Shown: positions 16,251-24,926 of the stretch, one piece after another
How positions within the stretch are numbered: position 1 is the stretch's first letter
Layout: every line of letters starts with the position of its first letter
NCBI GenBank assembly: GCA_041567315.1
Contig: JBFGCA010000001.1
Coordinates: 52,980-116,979 of the forward strand
Direction: 5' to 3'
Length of the DNA stretch: 64,000 nucleotides
DNA from: JBFGCA01 sp041567315
GTDB lineage: Bacteria > Acidobacteriota > Thermoanaerobaculia > Multivoradales > JAHEKO01
Notes under the pieces: generated by a model
What the model was told of the DNA's origin: nothing
What the model saw: the letters and a program-made list of their open reading frames with translations, nothing else
Database searches by the model: none
Translations under genes and position numbers: made by a program

Positions 16251-16300
16251 GCTGGGGTATTCCGGCGCGGGTGACCGTTCTGCTAGGGGAGGGGATGCCC

Positions 16301-16440
16301 GATGGGGGCGCGCTCTGGCCGCCGAGAGCAGGCTTGCCCCCATCAGGGCTGGGTGCTGCGGGAACGGCGAGCCGTTCTCGCCCCCGAAGTTCGCCGCGGA
16401 CTCCGAGGTCGAGTGTGGGACCGCTGGTCCCCCGCACCGA
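16301..16440 (+). promoter_or_regulatory. Structured 5' leader of the phosphoesterase gene
   Basis: Three successive stable hairpins fill the leader. GATGGGGGC (16301-16309) pairs with GCCCCCATC (16336-16344) and encloses GCTCT/AGAGC. GAACGGC pairs with GCCGTTC (16362-16377). GTGTGGGACC pairs with GGTCCC...CAC (about 16415-16438). The ribosome-binding site GGAGG follows at once. I could not match it to a known riboswitch class; the GCAAAGCC block of GEMM is absent. Confidence 0.5.
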
Positions 16441-16453
16441 AGGAGGTCCAGAG

Positions 16454-18250
16454 ATGGCGAACAAGACACGTCGAGCCCTCGTCCTGGGAGCTTGCGGGCT
16501 CCTGTTCTTGCCGGTGCCGCTGCTCGGTTCGGCAGCCCTCGCCGATGGTCTGCCGGTGCCCGGCGACCCGGAGACCAACGCCTTCCGCAACGCGTGTCCC
16601 GTGGCGGACGCGGATCGGGAGTATCGCTTCGTGGTAGCCGCCGACAGCCGGGGACCAGATCACGGCAGTCCCCTCAACGCGGACGCTCTGGCGGCCGTTT
16701 TCAGCGCCATCGGAGCTCTCGACCCGCAGCCGAGGTTCGTTTTCTTCGTCGGGGACCTTTCTTTCGGGTTTACCGACAGGATCTCGCTGGTCCAGGAGTT
16801 CGAGAGCTGGCAGGACACCATCCGGCCTCACTACCCTGCCAGTCGCGTCTACCCCGCCGTCGGCACCCACGAGCGGGTCGACCCCGCCAACAGCGCGCAG
16901 CAGGCCTGGGCCGGTTTCCGCGACCACTTCGACCCGGTGGGCCAGGAGCGCGCGCCCGGCGGCGAGCCGGAGATGTCCTGTCACTACTACAACAAGAGGT
17001 TCAACCCGCCGCGGGACAGCGCCGACTACTACCACACGGTCTACTACTGCGATTTCGCCGACGACCGCTTCTTCGTGCTGAACAACGACTGCATTCCGAC
17101 CGGCCATTCGGTGACCGGCGACAATCCGAACGTCTCGGGCTGCGTCGGCCACGAGCTGGGCTGCGGTCAGTTCAACTGGGTCCGCAAGCACCTGGCGGAC
17201 AACCGGCGGCGCCACAACTTCTTCTTCCATCACGAACCGGCCTTCGGCACCGGATCGCACAATGCGGACGGCTACGACGACCCGAGCTGTCCCAACCGCC
17301 TGGCGGCCGCCATGGACAACAAGAAGGCGTCGCGCAACGATTTCGTGCGTCTGGTCGGCTATCAGCGGGGCACTGCCCTGTTCTCCGGCCACGAGCATCA
17401 GTACACGTGGCGCAGCATCCATCACCAGTTCGTCCACAACCGGCTCAACAACCCGGAGAGGACCAGGAACAGTTTCGTTCTCGTGCTCAAGGCCACTCCC
17501 CCGGGCCAGCAGACCGGTCCCGCGACGGCCTACTCCTATGACGGCAGCCCGACCAAGGCGCCGCGGCTCCGCCTGTGGTGGACTTCGGCCTCCGGGCCGC
17601 CCGACTGGGAGGGCCGGATCAAGGCTAGCCGCGACGACGCCGAGCAGTTCCGCCGACGGGGGGGCGAGGTCTATCTCGACAGCAGCGATCTCGAGCTGAT
17701 GCGAGACCCCGACCGGGGCCAGCAGCGCTTCGTCGGCCTGCGCTGGACCAGCGTCAAGCTGCCGCCGGACCGGACCATCGAGCGGGCCGAGATCCAGTTC
17801 ACCGCCCGCGCCGATTCCACCAGCGGCCCCCGCGTGGAGATCCGGGCCGAAGCTGACGCCTTCCCGGCACCGTTCAGCCAGTGCCGGTACGACCTGCAGC
17901 GGCGCGACAAGACCGCGAGCAGGGTGAGCTGGCAGATCGGCCCCTGGAGCCGGAACCGCCGCTACTCGACGCCGGACCTGTCGGCGATCGTCCAGGAACT
18001 GCTCGACGAGCGACGGCTCGGCCGCCGCTTCCCGGGTCAGATCTCGGAGGTCAAGACCGGCTCCAGCGGCGCGCCGTGGGCGGACCGCTCCTGCCGGAAG
18101 TTCATGAAGCGCCTCCGCGGTGAGGTAATCCGCCTCGCCGACTACCCGGGCCAGGGGATGCCCTACCACTTCGCGGTCGTCGACGTCGCCGAGCAGCAGG
18201 TCTGCATCCGAGTCCACTCCTGGGACGGAACCCCGCTGCCGGTTCCCTGA
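16454..18250 (+). CDS. Secreted calcineurin-like metallophosphoesterase with C-terminal beta-sandwich
   Basis: The protein has 598 residues from the ATG at 16454, which follows AGGAGGTCCAGAG and begins a signal peptide ending near AALADG. The catalytic half shows VAADSRG (weak motif I), FVGDLS, AVGTHE (normally GNHD/E), a His-rich FFFHHEPAF, and SGHEHQYTW, the motifs of binuclear-metal phosphoesterases. The first motif lacks the usual D-x-H, so activity or metal set may differ. From about residue 385 a second domain starts with an IKASRDDAEQ segment, then VYLDSSDLEL, and ends with a YSTPDLSAIVQELL segment. This pattern recurs in exported bacterial and marine proteins as a carbohydrate-binding-like jelly roll. 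The frame is open to 16235, but the leader there is structured and unlikely to be translated. Confidence 0.8.
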   Translation: MANKTRRALVLGACGLLFLPVPLLGSAALADGLPVPGDPETNAFRNACPVADADREYRFVVAADSRGPDHGSPLNADALAAVFSAIGALDPQPRFVFFVGDLSFGFTDRISLVQEFESWQDTIRPHYPASRVYPAVGTHERVDPANSAQQAWAGFRDHFDPVGQERAPGGEPEMSCHYYNKRFNPPRDSADYYHTVYYCDFADDRFFVLNNDCIPTGHSVTGDNPNVSGCVGHELGCGQFNWVRKHLADNRRRHNFFFHHEPAFGTGSHNADGYDDPSCPNRLAAAMDNKKASRNDFVRLVGYQRGTALFSGHEHQYTWRSIHHQFVHNRLNNPERTRNSFVLVLKATPPGQQTGPATAYSYDGSPTKAPRLRLWWTSASGPPDWEGRIKASRDDAEQFRRRGGEVYLDSSDLELMRDPDRGQQRFVGLRWTSVKLPPDRTIERAEIQFTARADSTSGPRVEIRAEADAFPAPFSQCRYDLQRRDKTASRVSWQIGPWSRNRRYSTPDLSAIVQELLDERRLGRRFPGQISEVKTGSSGAPWADRSCRKFMKRLRGEVIRLADYPGQGMPYHFAVVDVAEQQVCIRVHSWDGTPLPVP

Positions 18251-18278
18251 GGCCCAGCGACGGGCTAGGAGCCCACAT

Positions 18279-18320
18279 ACCCATCGGGGTGGCTCCGGCC
18301 CACCCGAAAGGGTGGGTTTT
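18279..18320 (+). terminator. CCCACC-type element, copy 3, with intrinsic terminator
   Basis: The second hairpin is a textbook terminator: CCCACCC (18299-18305), GAAA loop, GGGTGGG (18310-18316), then TTTT. It lies 48 bases after the phosphoesterase stop codon. Upstream arms ACCCATC (18279-18285) and GGGGTGGC (18286-18293) can form an alternative pairing with the CCCACCC arm, giving the same arm order as copies 2 and 4. It therefore may act as a switchable terminator in the leader of the next operon or simply end the previous gene. Confidence 0.75.
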
Positions 18321-18473
18321 CGACCGGAATTCCGAGCCGTTTTCTTGGCCGGCGGCTCGTGAGCGCTCCCTCAGTAACGTTTCTGTCCCCTTGGCGCCCA
18401 AAAACCAGTACAAATCTCCAGGAGATCAGCCGTGGCTCTCCCTGGATCTCAATGCTGATGAAAGGAGGCAGGA

Positions 18474-19370
18474 ATGAAAGACGTTACGCAACTTCCCGAA
18501 CCGTGTCGCAGGGCACGGCGATCGGAACTCGCCGTGCTGGTGCTGGGGTTCTTCGCCCTCGGGCTCGCGGCACCGACCACGGCCCGCGAGTACTCCCTCT
18601 CCTGCGTCGAGGACTACAGCGCCACTACGGCGAGCAACCTGCCCTACTCGTGCAACAACACCAGCAACATGATCAACGAGATCTCGTCCAGCGCCAGCCT
18701 GGGCTCGTGGACGCGGGTCTGGTACTGGACGAACAACGCGGCCTATCCCCAGGACTGGATGGAGGCGGCGACGGTCGCGGGAGGCGACGACAACGTCTAC
18801 ATGGACGACGTCGGCTCGGCCGATCTCTCCGTCTGGTCCGGGCACGGCACCAGCGGGACGGAGCCCAACAACACCTGGTCGATGAGCTTCGGCGTCACCA
18901 TCGACGGCACTCGCTTCGCGACCTCGCCGGCCCAGATCAAGCTGGGAGAACAGGGATCCGACGGCTTCGGAAGCGACGGTGACAACGAGTACGTGATCAT
19001 GGACGCCAGCTGCAGCGGCGTCTTCGGCGAGAGGTACCCGGTCTGGTACATCTGGAACAGCGGCATCCTCGTGCGGTCCCACCAGGGGTTGGCCTTCCAC
19101 AACTCGCCGAACGACGCGGGCGGGCGTCTGGAGAACTTCATCGAAAACGTGGACTCCGGGGATTCGAACGCCTCGGCGTGGTTGGACGCCGGCGAGTGGT
19201 GCATTCTGTGGTGGTGCTTCAACTCCCCGATCGTCTTCACCTTTGGAGACGACTCCGCCGACGCCCTGGATCGCCACAACAACGAGTCGATGCGCAGCCC
19301 GCGGAGCGACCCGACGGCAGGCACCGGCGGTGCCTATCGCTGGGAATACATTGACAACGGAGACTGCTGA
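18474..19370 (+). CDS. Secreted caspase-like (clan CD, DUF6345-type) cysteine peptidase
   Basis: The protein has 298 residues with a signal peptide ending at about residue 37 (APTTA-REY). His124 sits in WSGHGTSG after a hydrophobic strand, and Cys180 in VIMDASCSGVF after another. The SGHG / D-x-x-C-SG pair with this spacing is the catalytic dyad signature of caspase-gingipain-legumain fold enzymes, and the sequence resembles the DUF6345 family as I recall it. Further Cys (C44, C60, C243, C248) may form disulfides. No prodomain is present; a separate prodomain-like protein is encoded 11 bases downstream. A GGAGG ribosome-binding site precedes the ATG. The substrate is unknown. The fold assignment rests on motifs only. 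Confidence 0.7.
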   Translation: MKDVTQLPEPCRRARRSELAVLVLGFFALGLAAPTTAREYSLSCVEDYSATTASNLPYSCNNTSNMINEISSSASLGSWTRVWYWTNNAAYPQDWMEAATVAGGDDNVYMDDVGSADLSVWSGHGTSGTEPNNTWSMSFGVTIDGTRFATSPAQIKLGEQGSDGFGSDGDNEYVIMDASCSGVFGERYPVWYIWNSGILVRSHQGLAFHNSPNDAGGRLENFIENVDSGDSNASAWLDAGEWCILWWCFNSPIVFTFGDDSADALDRHNNESMRSPRSDPTAGTGGAYRWEYIDNGDC

Positions 19371-19381
19371 GAGGACCTACA

Positions 19382-20437
19382 ATGCTGAAGAAAAGCGACA
19401 AGCAATCCTACGTAGCAGCGGTGACGGCGCTGCTCGTCGCCCTGGGTACTGGGCCACTCGCAGCGGCCCAGATCACCTACGGTTACGAGCGGCCCGCCGC
19501 TCTCGGCCCGCTGCCGCAGACCGTGGCGCTAGCGCTCGCCGCCACTGAAGGCGGCGTCTCGCAGGCCACGGCCGAGGAGAAGGCGAGAGCCCTGGCGAAG
19601 GTGCTCGACGTCTCGCTGGACTCTGACAGATTGGAGCGTGGACGAGACGGCACCGGCGAGGTCGCACATCTGCGTTCCGGCCGGCACCTGTTCACGGTCC
19701 TGCTGCCGTCTGGAATGGCGCGCTACCGAGACCTCGGTCGCCACAACAGGACCCTGGCGACGGACTCACCCGCGCCGGCGCTGGCGCCCGAAAAGGCCAT
19801 GGGGATGGCTCGAAGTCTGATCGGTCGTCTGGCACGCGCCGGGCTCGTGTCGAGCGACGAGCTGCAGCTCGAGCTGGCGCGAGTCTCGCATCGCAAGGGC
19901 GCGACGGACGCCGGCCCGACCTCCCGGGGCGAACCGCAGGTGCTGGACACCCGGGTCTTCGTGCCGCGAGTGATCGACGGGCTCGGCGTCTCGGGCCACG
20001 GGGTCCAGTTCACGTTCGCCAACAACGGCGAGCTGACCGCGGTCGATCTCAGGTGGCGAGAGCTGAGGGGCGCACAGGAGCGGCGATCCCTCGCCGTCAC
20101 GCTCGAGGCCGCGCGCGAGCGCTTCGAGGGCGCGCTCGAGGTCTCTGTCGACTCGCGGGTAGAGGTGACGGTGAGCGACCTCGTCTACTACGACCCCTCA
20201 CCCCGCGATCCGGTCGCCTTTCTCGAGCCGGCATACCTGTTCGTGTACCGCGTTCTGACGCCGATCGAGGACAGCGAGGAGTTCATCGTCAGCAAGCTGT
20301 TGCACGAGGTGATCCCGGCGGTCCAGCATGACCTGCGGCAGATCGCTTCACCTCGCCAGGAACGGCTGCAGATCATCGACCCGCTGATCAAGAGCCGCCG
20401 ACCGCAGCGCGACGACGATGCCGACACGGCGGAGTAG
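19382..20437 (+). CDS. Secreted prodomain-like protein (FTP/PepSY-like)
   Basis: The protein has 351 residues with a signal peptide ending near LAAAQ. It has no catalytic motif. The central segment DTRVFVPRVIDGLGVSGHG, followed by VQFTFANNGELTAVDLRW, is the pattern seen in FTP/PepSY-type propeptides of thermolysin-like and other secreted peptidases, where such domains fold and inhibit the enzyme. In DUF6345 proteins that I recall, a region of this kind lies in the same chain as the peptidase domain; here it is a gene of its own between two peptidase genes. It is probably a chaperone or inhibitor acting in trans on one or both neighbours. The gene starts 11 bases after the caspase-like gene and overlaps the next by 20 bases, so all three are one operon. 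Confidence 0.6.
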   Translation: MLKKSDKQSYVAAVTALLVALGTGPLAAAQITYGYERPAALGPLPQTVALALAATEGGVSQATAEEKARALAKVLDVSLDSDRLERGRDGTGEVAHLRSGRHLFTVLLPSGMARYRDLGRHNRTLATDSPAPALAPEKAMGMARSLIGRLARAGLVSSDELQLELARVSHRKGATDAGPTSRGEPQVLDTRVFVPRVIDGLGVSGHGVQFTFANNGELTAVDLRWRELRGAQERRSLAVTLEAARERFEGALEVSVDSRVEVTVSDLVYYDPSPRDPVAFLEPAYLFVYRVLTPIEDSEEFIVSKLLHEVIPAVQHDLRQIASPRQERLQIIDPLIKSRRPQRDDDADTAE

Positions 20438-23159
20438 CCGATCGGCGCCCGGGTGGCGGCGCGTGACGCCGCCACCCGGGAGAGGCGGCCGATGGATCAC
20501 CGCGGCGGCGCTGCTGGGCGCGTGCATCGCGTGCCTCCCGGCGCCGGCACGAGCCGCCCGCCCGGTCCACCAGAGCATGCCGGCGCGCCCGACCGCTGTC
20601 GAGACCGAGACCATGCCGGAGCTGTGCCCCGCGTGTCCCACGACCAGGACGCACAGCCACCTCGACCCCGACCTCGTCGACGATCCCGCCAATCCCCTCG
20701 AAATCGTAGCCTGTCCGTGTCACTTTCCGGTCGGCTCGCAGGCCTACAGAAACCTCGAAACGGCGATCGAAACGATCGGCGACGAGCGCCACCTGCCGAT
20801 CTCCATGACGGTGGTGCCCGGACCACCGGCGACCAAGGCGAGCGGAGGATGCTCTCTCTACCACTCGACCTTCGACCTCTATCCCACGGACCCGGCCGAG
20901 CTCGCCCAGGCGCCCGACGTCTGGGCCGACGTGACCTTCGAAACTCCTTCCGGCAATCGGCTCAACGCGACGGGCGGCGTCTTCATGTATGGAGATACTG
21001 ATGGCGACGGTCAGAGCGAGTGGGGCGGGATGGGCGATTTCGAGACGAGCAAGGCACGGCTGGTCTTCTCCCCTCAGAACTACGCCAGTCGGACGCCGAA
21101 CACGGCGACGCTGGCTCACGAGATCGGACACATGTTCGGGTTTACCGAGCAACGCTGGCGCGGAGTCGCCGGCACCACACTCCACGGCATGACCGCCACC
21201 AACAGCGGCCTGATGGGGGCGCGCGTCTACCACGAGGACCAGCCCGAAGCCGAGCCTCTGACCGCCTACTCCAAGGCTCTGCTCGAGGACTACTATCCCG
21301 GCGACCGGACCACCGCCGTCGACCGCGGCGACGACTGGCGCATGCACCACGTGCTGGTCGGCTTAGACCCCCTTCACCTGGCCGACAAGTCCTCGGACGA
21401 CTCGATGCTGCACTTCGAGGACCGCAATCCGAAGTATCTCAAGAAGGTGGACGGCACCTACCGGAGCTGCCGGACCGAAAGGCGCCCGCACTTCCTCATG
21501 AGCTACTCGGATCTCAGCAACAACCCGAACACCAGCGGCACGGTCAAGGCGTTCTGGCTCCTGAGCGAGCGGCCCTCGGCCCCCGGAGCCCCCGCCGCCA
21601 GCTCGAGCCTGGCGATGGCCGAGCACGAGGCTCAGCCGGCCAGCGCCACGCCCTACGTCCAGTGGCAATGGGGAGAGCGGCTGACGATCGACGACGACGA
21701 CCTGAGGGGGGCCAACCTCCCGGTTCCGACCGCCCCGACCGACGTGACGCAGGGGACCATCGTCGCCGCCATCAACCCGGACCGCCCCCGGCACTCACCG
21801 CGGCCCGAGGTCGGCCCCGGCGGGCCGGGGCTTCCGGGCGCGGCGTCGCCCTATGCCGACAACGAGGTCGAGACGACCGTCTACTTCTTCTCCGGCAACA
21901 CCACCGACCCGCGGTGCGCCGACGCCACCCGCGAGCCGAGCACGCCGCAGGCCGACGGCCGGTACGGGGCGGCCATCGCCACGTTCGGCAACCTGGTGCT
22001 GACGGGCGCCCCCGGGGCGGGCCGCCTCACCCTCGACGCCGTCGACCGCACCACCGGCGTGTCCGCGACCCTCAACACCTTCTCGGCCGGCCCCCAGGGA
22101 ATCGAGCTCGGGGCCGCCGTGGCCGTGACCCAGGTGGACGGGTTTCGCTATCTTGCTGCAGGCGCGCCCGGACGAGCGGACGACACGCTCGCCGACTCCG
22201 GCAGCGTCTACCTGTTCAAGCAAGACCTCAGCAGTCTCGCCTGGTCGGCAGCCGACGAGCTGCGGAACCCCTTCCCGCAGGCGTACGCCAGGTTCGGGGC
22301 CGCGGTGGCGCTCGCCAAGAACGATGACGGCGCCTATCTGCTCGTCGGCTCGCCGGGCGGTGGCTTTGGCGGCTTCGTCGACGTCTGGCGGGTCGACACG
22401 GCGGCAGTGGCCGAGGACTGGCCGTTCTTCTACCATCTCCTCGATCCGCAGCCCGGCGCCAGCTTCGGGGCGGCCGTCGCCGCCAACAACAAGGCCGGCC
22501 AGACGTGGGTCGTGGTCGGCGCCCCGCTCGAGGACCTCGGTGTCCGCCGCGACGCAGGAGCCGCCTACCTCTACAGGCTCGACGCCTCGGCCCCGGTTCT
22601 CGAGCAGAAGATGACCGGCCTCCAAGACGAGGCGTTCTTCGGGACCGCCGTGTCGATCCACAATGCCACGCTGATCGTCGGCGCGCCCGGCGAGGACTAC
22701 GCGGCCGGCGGTGAGATGGTCGTCGATGGCGGGGTGGCTCGGGTCTACCGCTACCCCGAGCCGGACGAAGGCAGCGGCTGGACGCAGGCGGCGATCCTGA
22801 GGCCGAATGACGGCATGCCGGGCGACGGGTTCGGCTCCTCGGTCGCCAACTATCGAAGCTCCATCGTGGTCGGTGCGCCCTTCCACGACGACGCGGACGG
22901 CGGCGCCGGGCCGATCGCAGATGCGGGCGCCGTCTACGCCTTCCTGCCCACCTACACCAACAATCTCGAGGTGACCTTCAAGCGGGCCGGCTTCGCGGCC
23001 ACCGCCCGCCAGCCCGCTGCCGGTTTCGGCACCGCCGTCGCCGCCCTCGACCACTGGCTCTTCCTGGTCGGCGCCCCCTTGCAGGATCTCGCCGGTACCA
23101 ACGGCGCCGGCGCGGTCTCGCGGATCCCGTTCACGGCCGGCAAGCCGGACCACCCATGA
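20418..23159 (+). CDS. Secreted metallopeptidase with seven FG-GAP repeats
   Basis: This protein has 913 residues with a signal peptide in the first 47. The peptidase half shows HEIGHMFGFTE (His234, Glu235, His238, Glu244), an HExxHxxGxx site in which the usual third metzincin ligand His or Asp is Glu. A Met-containing segment HFLMSYSD about 125 residues later could be the Met-turn. From about residue 515 there are seven FG-GAP-type repeats (for example FGTAVSIHNATLIVGAPGED), exactly enough for one seven-bladed beta-propeller like that of integrin alpha chains. Cys-rich positions near residues 70-97 may form disulfides. The ATG lies inside the preceding gene (20-base overlap). The propeller is likely a binding module for a surface or protein ligand. 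Confidence 0.75.
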   Translation: MPTRRSSRSAPGWRRVTPPPGRGGRWITAAALLGACIACLPAPARAARPVHQSMPARPTAVETETMPELCPACPTTRTHSHLDPDLVDDPANPLEIVACPCHFPVGSQAYRNLETAIETIGDERHLPISMTVVPGPPATKASGGCSLYHSTFDLYPTDPAELAQAPDVWADVTFETPSGNRLNATGGVFMYGDTDGDGQSEWGGMGDFETSKARLVFSPQNYASRTPNTATLAHEIGHMFGFTEQRWRGVAGTTLHGMTATNSGLMGARVYHEDQPEAEPLTAYSKALLEDYYPGDRTTAVDRGDDWRMHHVLVGLDPLHLADKSSDDSMLHFEDRNPKYLKKVDGTYRSCRTERRPHFLMSYSDLSNNPNTSGTVKAFWLLSERPSAPGAPAASSSLAMAEHEAQPASATPYVQWQWGERLTIDDDDLRGANLPVPTAPTDVTQGTIVAAINPDRPRHSPRPEVGPGGPGLPGAASPYADNEVETTVYFFSGNTTDPRCADATREPSTPQADGRYGAAIATFGNLVLTGAPGAGRLTLDAVDRTTGVSATLNTFSAGPQGIELGAAVAVTQVDGFRYLAAGAPGRADDTLADSGSVYLFKQDLSSLAWSAADELRNPFPQAYARFGAAVALAKNDDGAYLLVGSPGGGFGGFVDVWRVDTAAVAEDWPFFYHLLDPQPGASFGAAVAANNKAGQTWVVVGAPLEDLGVRRDAGAAYLYRLDASAPVLEQKMTGLQDEAFFGTAVSIHNATLIVGAPGEDYAAGGEMVVDGGVARVYRYPEPDEGSGWTQAAILRPNDGMPGDGFGSSVANYRSSIVVGAPFHDDADGGAGPIADAGAVYAFLPTYTNNLEVTFKRAGFAATARQPAAGFGTAVAALDHWLFLVGAPLQDLAGTNGAGAVSRIPFTAGKPDHP

Positions 23160-23314
23160 GTTGGACGTAGTTCCCCCCGCGGCCTTCATGGCGCTGTCAT
23201 CTCGCGGCCGGTATCCCAGACTGCAAGCGGGAAGCGCCGACCGCGGCCCGGTGAGCGTTCGGCTAACGGCTCAACCGGCGGTCTCGCGCCGATCCGCCCG
23301 ACGGGAGGAGTGAC

Positions 23315-24817
23315 ATGAGCCGCGCCAGCCGCGCAGGAATCGCCATCGCCCCGCTGCTGTCGATGCTCGCCGCGGCGGCCACGGCACAGCCCACCATCAC
23401 CGGGCTCAACAGCGCCGAGCTGGCCCGCAGCGGCCGGCTGGTGATCGAGGGCTCGAGCTTCGGCACCGCCGGTGAGGTCTTCGTGGCCGGGCTCGCCGCG
23501 TGGACGACCACCTGGACCGACCAGCGCCTGGTGGCCTTCGTTCCCGAGGCGGCGCCGCTGGGGCCGGGGTCGGTCTACGTGGTGGTCGCCGGAGCTCAGA
23601 GCAACGAGCTACCGCTCACCGTGACCGGCCGCCAGCGCGATGGGCGGGTCCGCTGGAGATTCGAGGCCGACGGCAGCAACCTGTGGTGGCGACCGGCGCT
23701 GGGGCCCGACGGCACGATCTATCTCCATGGCAACAACGAGACCGACGGCATCGTCTACGCCCTGACGCCCGACGGCGGGCTGCGCTGGGTGCAGAAGGTC
23801 ATCTGGTTCCCCTACGTGCCACCGAGCACCGGGCCGGACGGCGCCCTCTACGTGGGCAGCATCGATCGAATCTACCGGATCTCCCCGAGCGGTCAGATCG
23901 ACTGGCAGTTCGAGGACCCCGATGCCCAGGGTCTCCATGCCACCCCGACCGTCGGGCCCGACGGCCGGCTCTACGGCATGTTCGACGGCGGCATGGGGGC
24001 CGTTGCGCTCGACCCGGCGACCGGCCAGCTCGAATGGTCCAACCCGGGCGACCCGAATCTCTGGCACCGCGGGCAGAACGGCATCGAGACGGTCTTCGGG
24101 CGCCCGGGGCCGGGAGCGCCGCTGGACCGGTTCTTCCTGACGATGGCCGGCGATACCGAGGTCTGTGCGTTCAGCCTCGACGGCGACCAGCTCTTCGCCC
24201 GCGGCCTGGCGAACAACCGCGCCCACGAGCCGGTGGTCGGCGCCGACGGCACGCTCTACCTCCCCGGCCTGCTCGACCGCTGGGTCCTGGCGCTCGATCC
24301 CACCACCGGTGCAACGCTATGGCAGTACAACTCCGGAACCTCGGCCGGCATCGAGCGCCTCGAGATCGGTGCCGACGACACGCTCTACTTCGCCTACGGC
24401 CGCTATCTGGAAGCCCTCGATCCGCAGACCCAGTCGCGGATCTGGCGCACGGACACCGGTCACTCCCTGGGCGCTCACACCCTCTCCCCCGACGGCTCCA
24501 TGCTCGTCATGGACGGCGTCTTCGACCTCGGCGATCCGGGGTTCATCAAGGCCTTCGCCAGCGCGACCGGAGAGGAGCTGTGGCACGTCGACCTGCCGGG
24601 GGCGCCCTACCCGGCCTACCGCGTCCTGGGGATCGATCATCCCCGCTTCACGCCCGACGGCGCGACGGCGTACCTGAGCACCTTCACCGTCGCCGACGAG
24701 TCGCCGCCCACCGACCCCCACTCCTACCTCTACGCCATCGACACCGGCCTCGGGGCGCTCTTCGCCGACGGCTTCGAATCGGCCGACACCTCGGCCTGGT
24801 CCGGGTCCGTGCCCTAG
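23315..24817 (+). CDS. Secreted TIG-domain and PQQ-like propeller protein with DGFES C-terminal tail
   Basis: The protein has 500 residues; GGGAGGAG precedes the ATG and the signal peptide ends near TAQP. Residues 25-105 form an IPT/TIG Ig-like domain (ITGLNSAELARSGRLVIEG and following). The rest has PQQ-like propeller repeats of the GPDGTIYL and LDPxTGxxLW types. The last 20 residues read FADGFESADTSAWSGSVP or close to it, nearly identical to the end of the M36 peptidase at 47604. This tail may be a sorting signal or a cut-down domain. The gene lies 155 bases after the caspase-like operon on the same strand, and may be a separate unit. Confidence 0.78.
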   Translation: MSRASRAGIAIAPLLSMLAAAATAQPTITGLNSAELARSGRLVIEGSSFGTAGEVFVAGLAAWTTTWTDQRLVAFVPEAAPLGPGSVYVVVAGAQSNELPLTVTGRQRDGRVRWRFEADGSNLWWRPALGPDGTIYLHGNNETDGIVYALTPDGGLRWVQKVIWFPYVPPSTGPDGALYVGSIDRIYRISPSGQIDWQFEDPDAQGLHATPTVGPDGRLYGMFDGGMGAVALDPATGQLEWSNPGDPNLWHRGQNGIETVFGRPGPGAPLDRFFLTMAGDTEVCAFSLDGDQLFARGLANNRAHEPVVGADGTLYLPGLLDRWVLALDPTTGATLWQYNSGTSAGIERLEIGADDTLYFAYGRYLEALDPQTQSRIWRTDTGHSLGAHTLSPDGSMLVMDGVFDLGDPGFIKAFASATGEELWHVDLPGAPYPAYRVLGIDHPRFTPDGATAYLSTFTVADESPPTDPHSYLYAIDTGLGALFADGFESADTSAWSGSVP

Positions 24818-24883
24818 GTCGGCCGAGCCCCTGCCCCTCGGGGTGGTGCGAGGTGGCGCCGGTGCCGGCTAGGTTGGTCACCA

Positions 24884-24909
24884 CCGTGATCATCACGGCC
24901 CCTGGGGCC
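24884..24909 (+). promoter_or_regulatory. Overlapping hairpins in the RRM gene leader
   Basis: CCGTGA-TCA-TCACGG (24884-24898) and GGCCCC-T-GGGGCC (24897-24909) overlap by two bases and so exclude each other. They end 17 bases before the RRM start codon. RRM proteins of this class often control their own mRNA, so an autoregulatory site is possible. Confidence 0.35.
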
Positions 24910-24926
24910 GCTCGCGAGGAGGCGTC

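Noticed and set aside
16235..16453. Longer N-terminus for the phosphoesterase
   Set aside because: The region consists of stable hairpins and ends in a GGAGG site before an ATG that starts a signal peptide.
18251..18473. Second GEMM riboswitch before the caspase-like operon, suggested by CCCACCCGAAAGGGTGGG
   Set aside because: The GAAA-capped stem is followed by TTTTCGACC and not by the required CGCAAAGCC block, and no GCCGGGTTGCCGAA block follows; it reads as a terminator.
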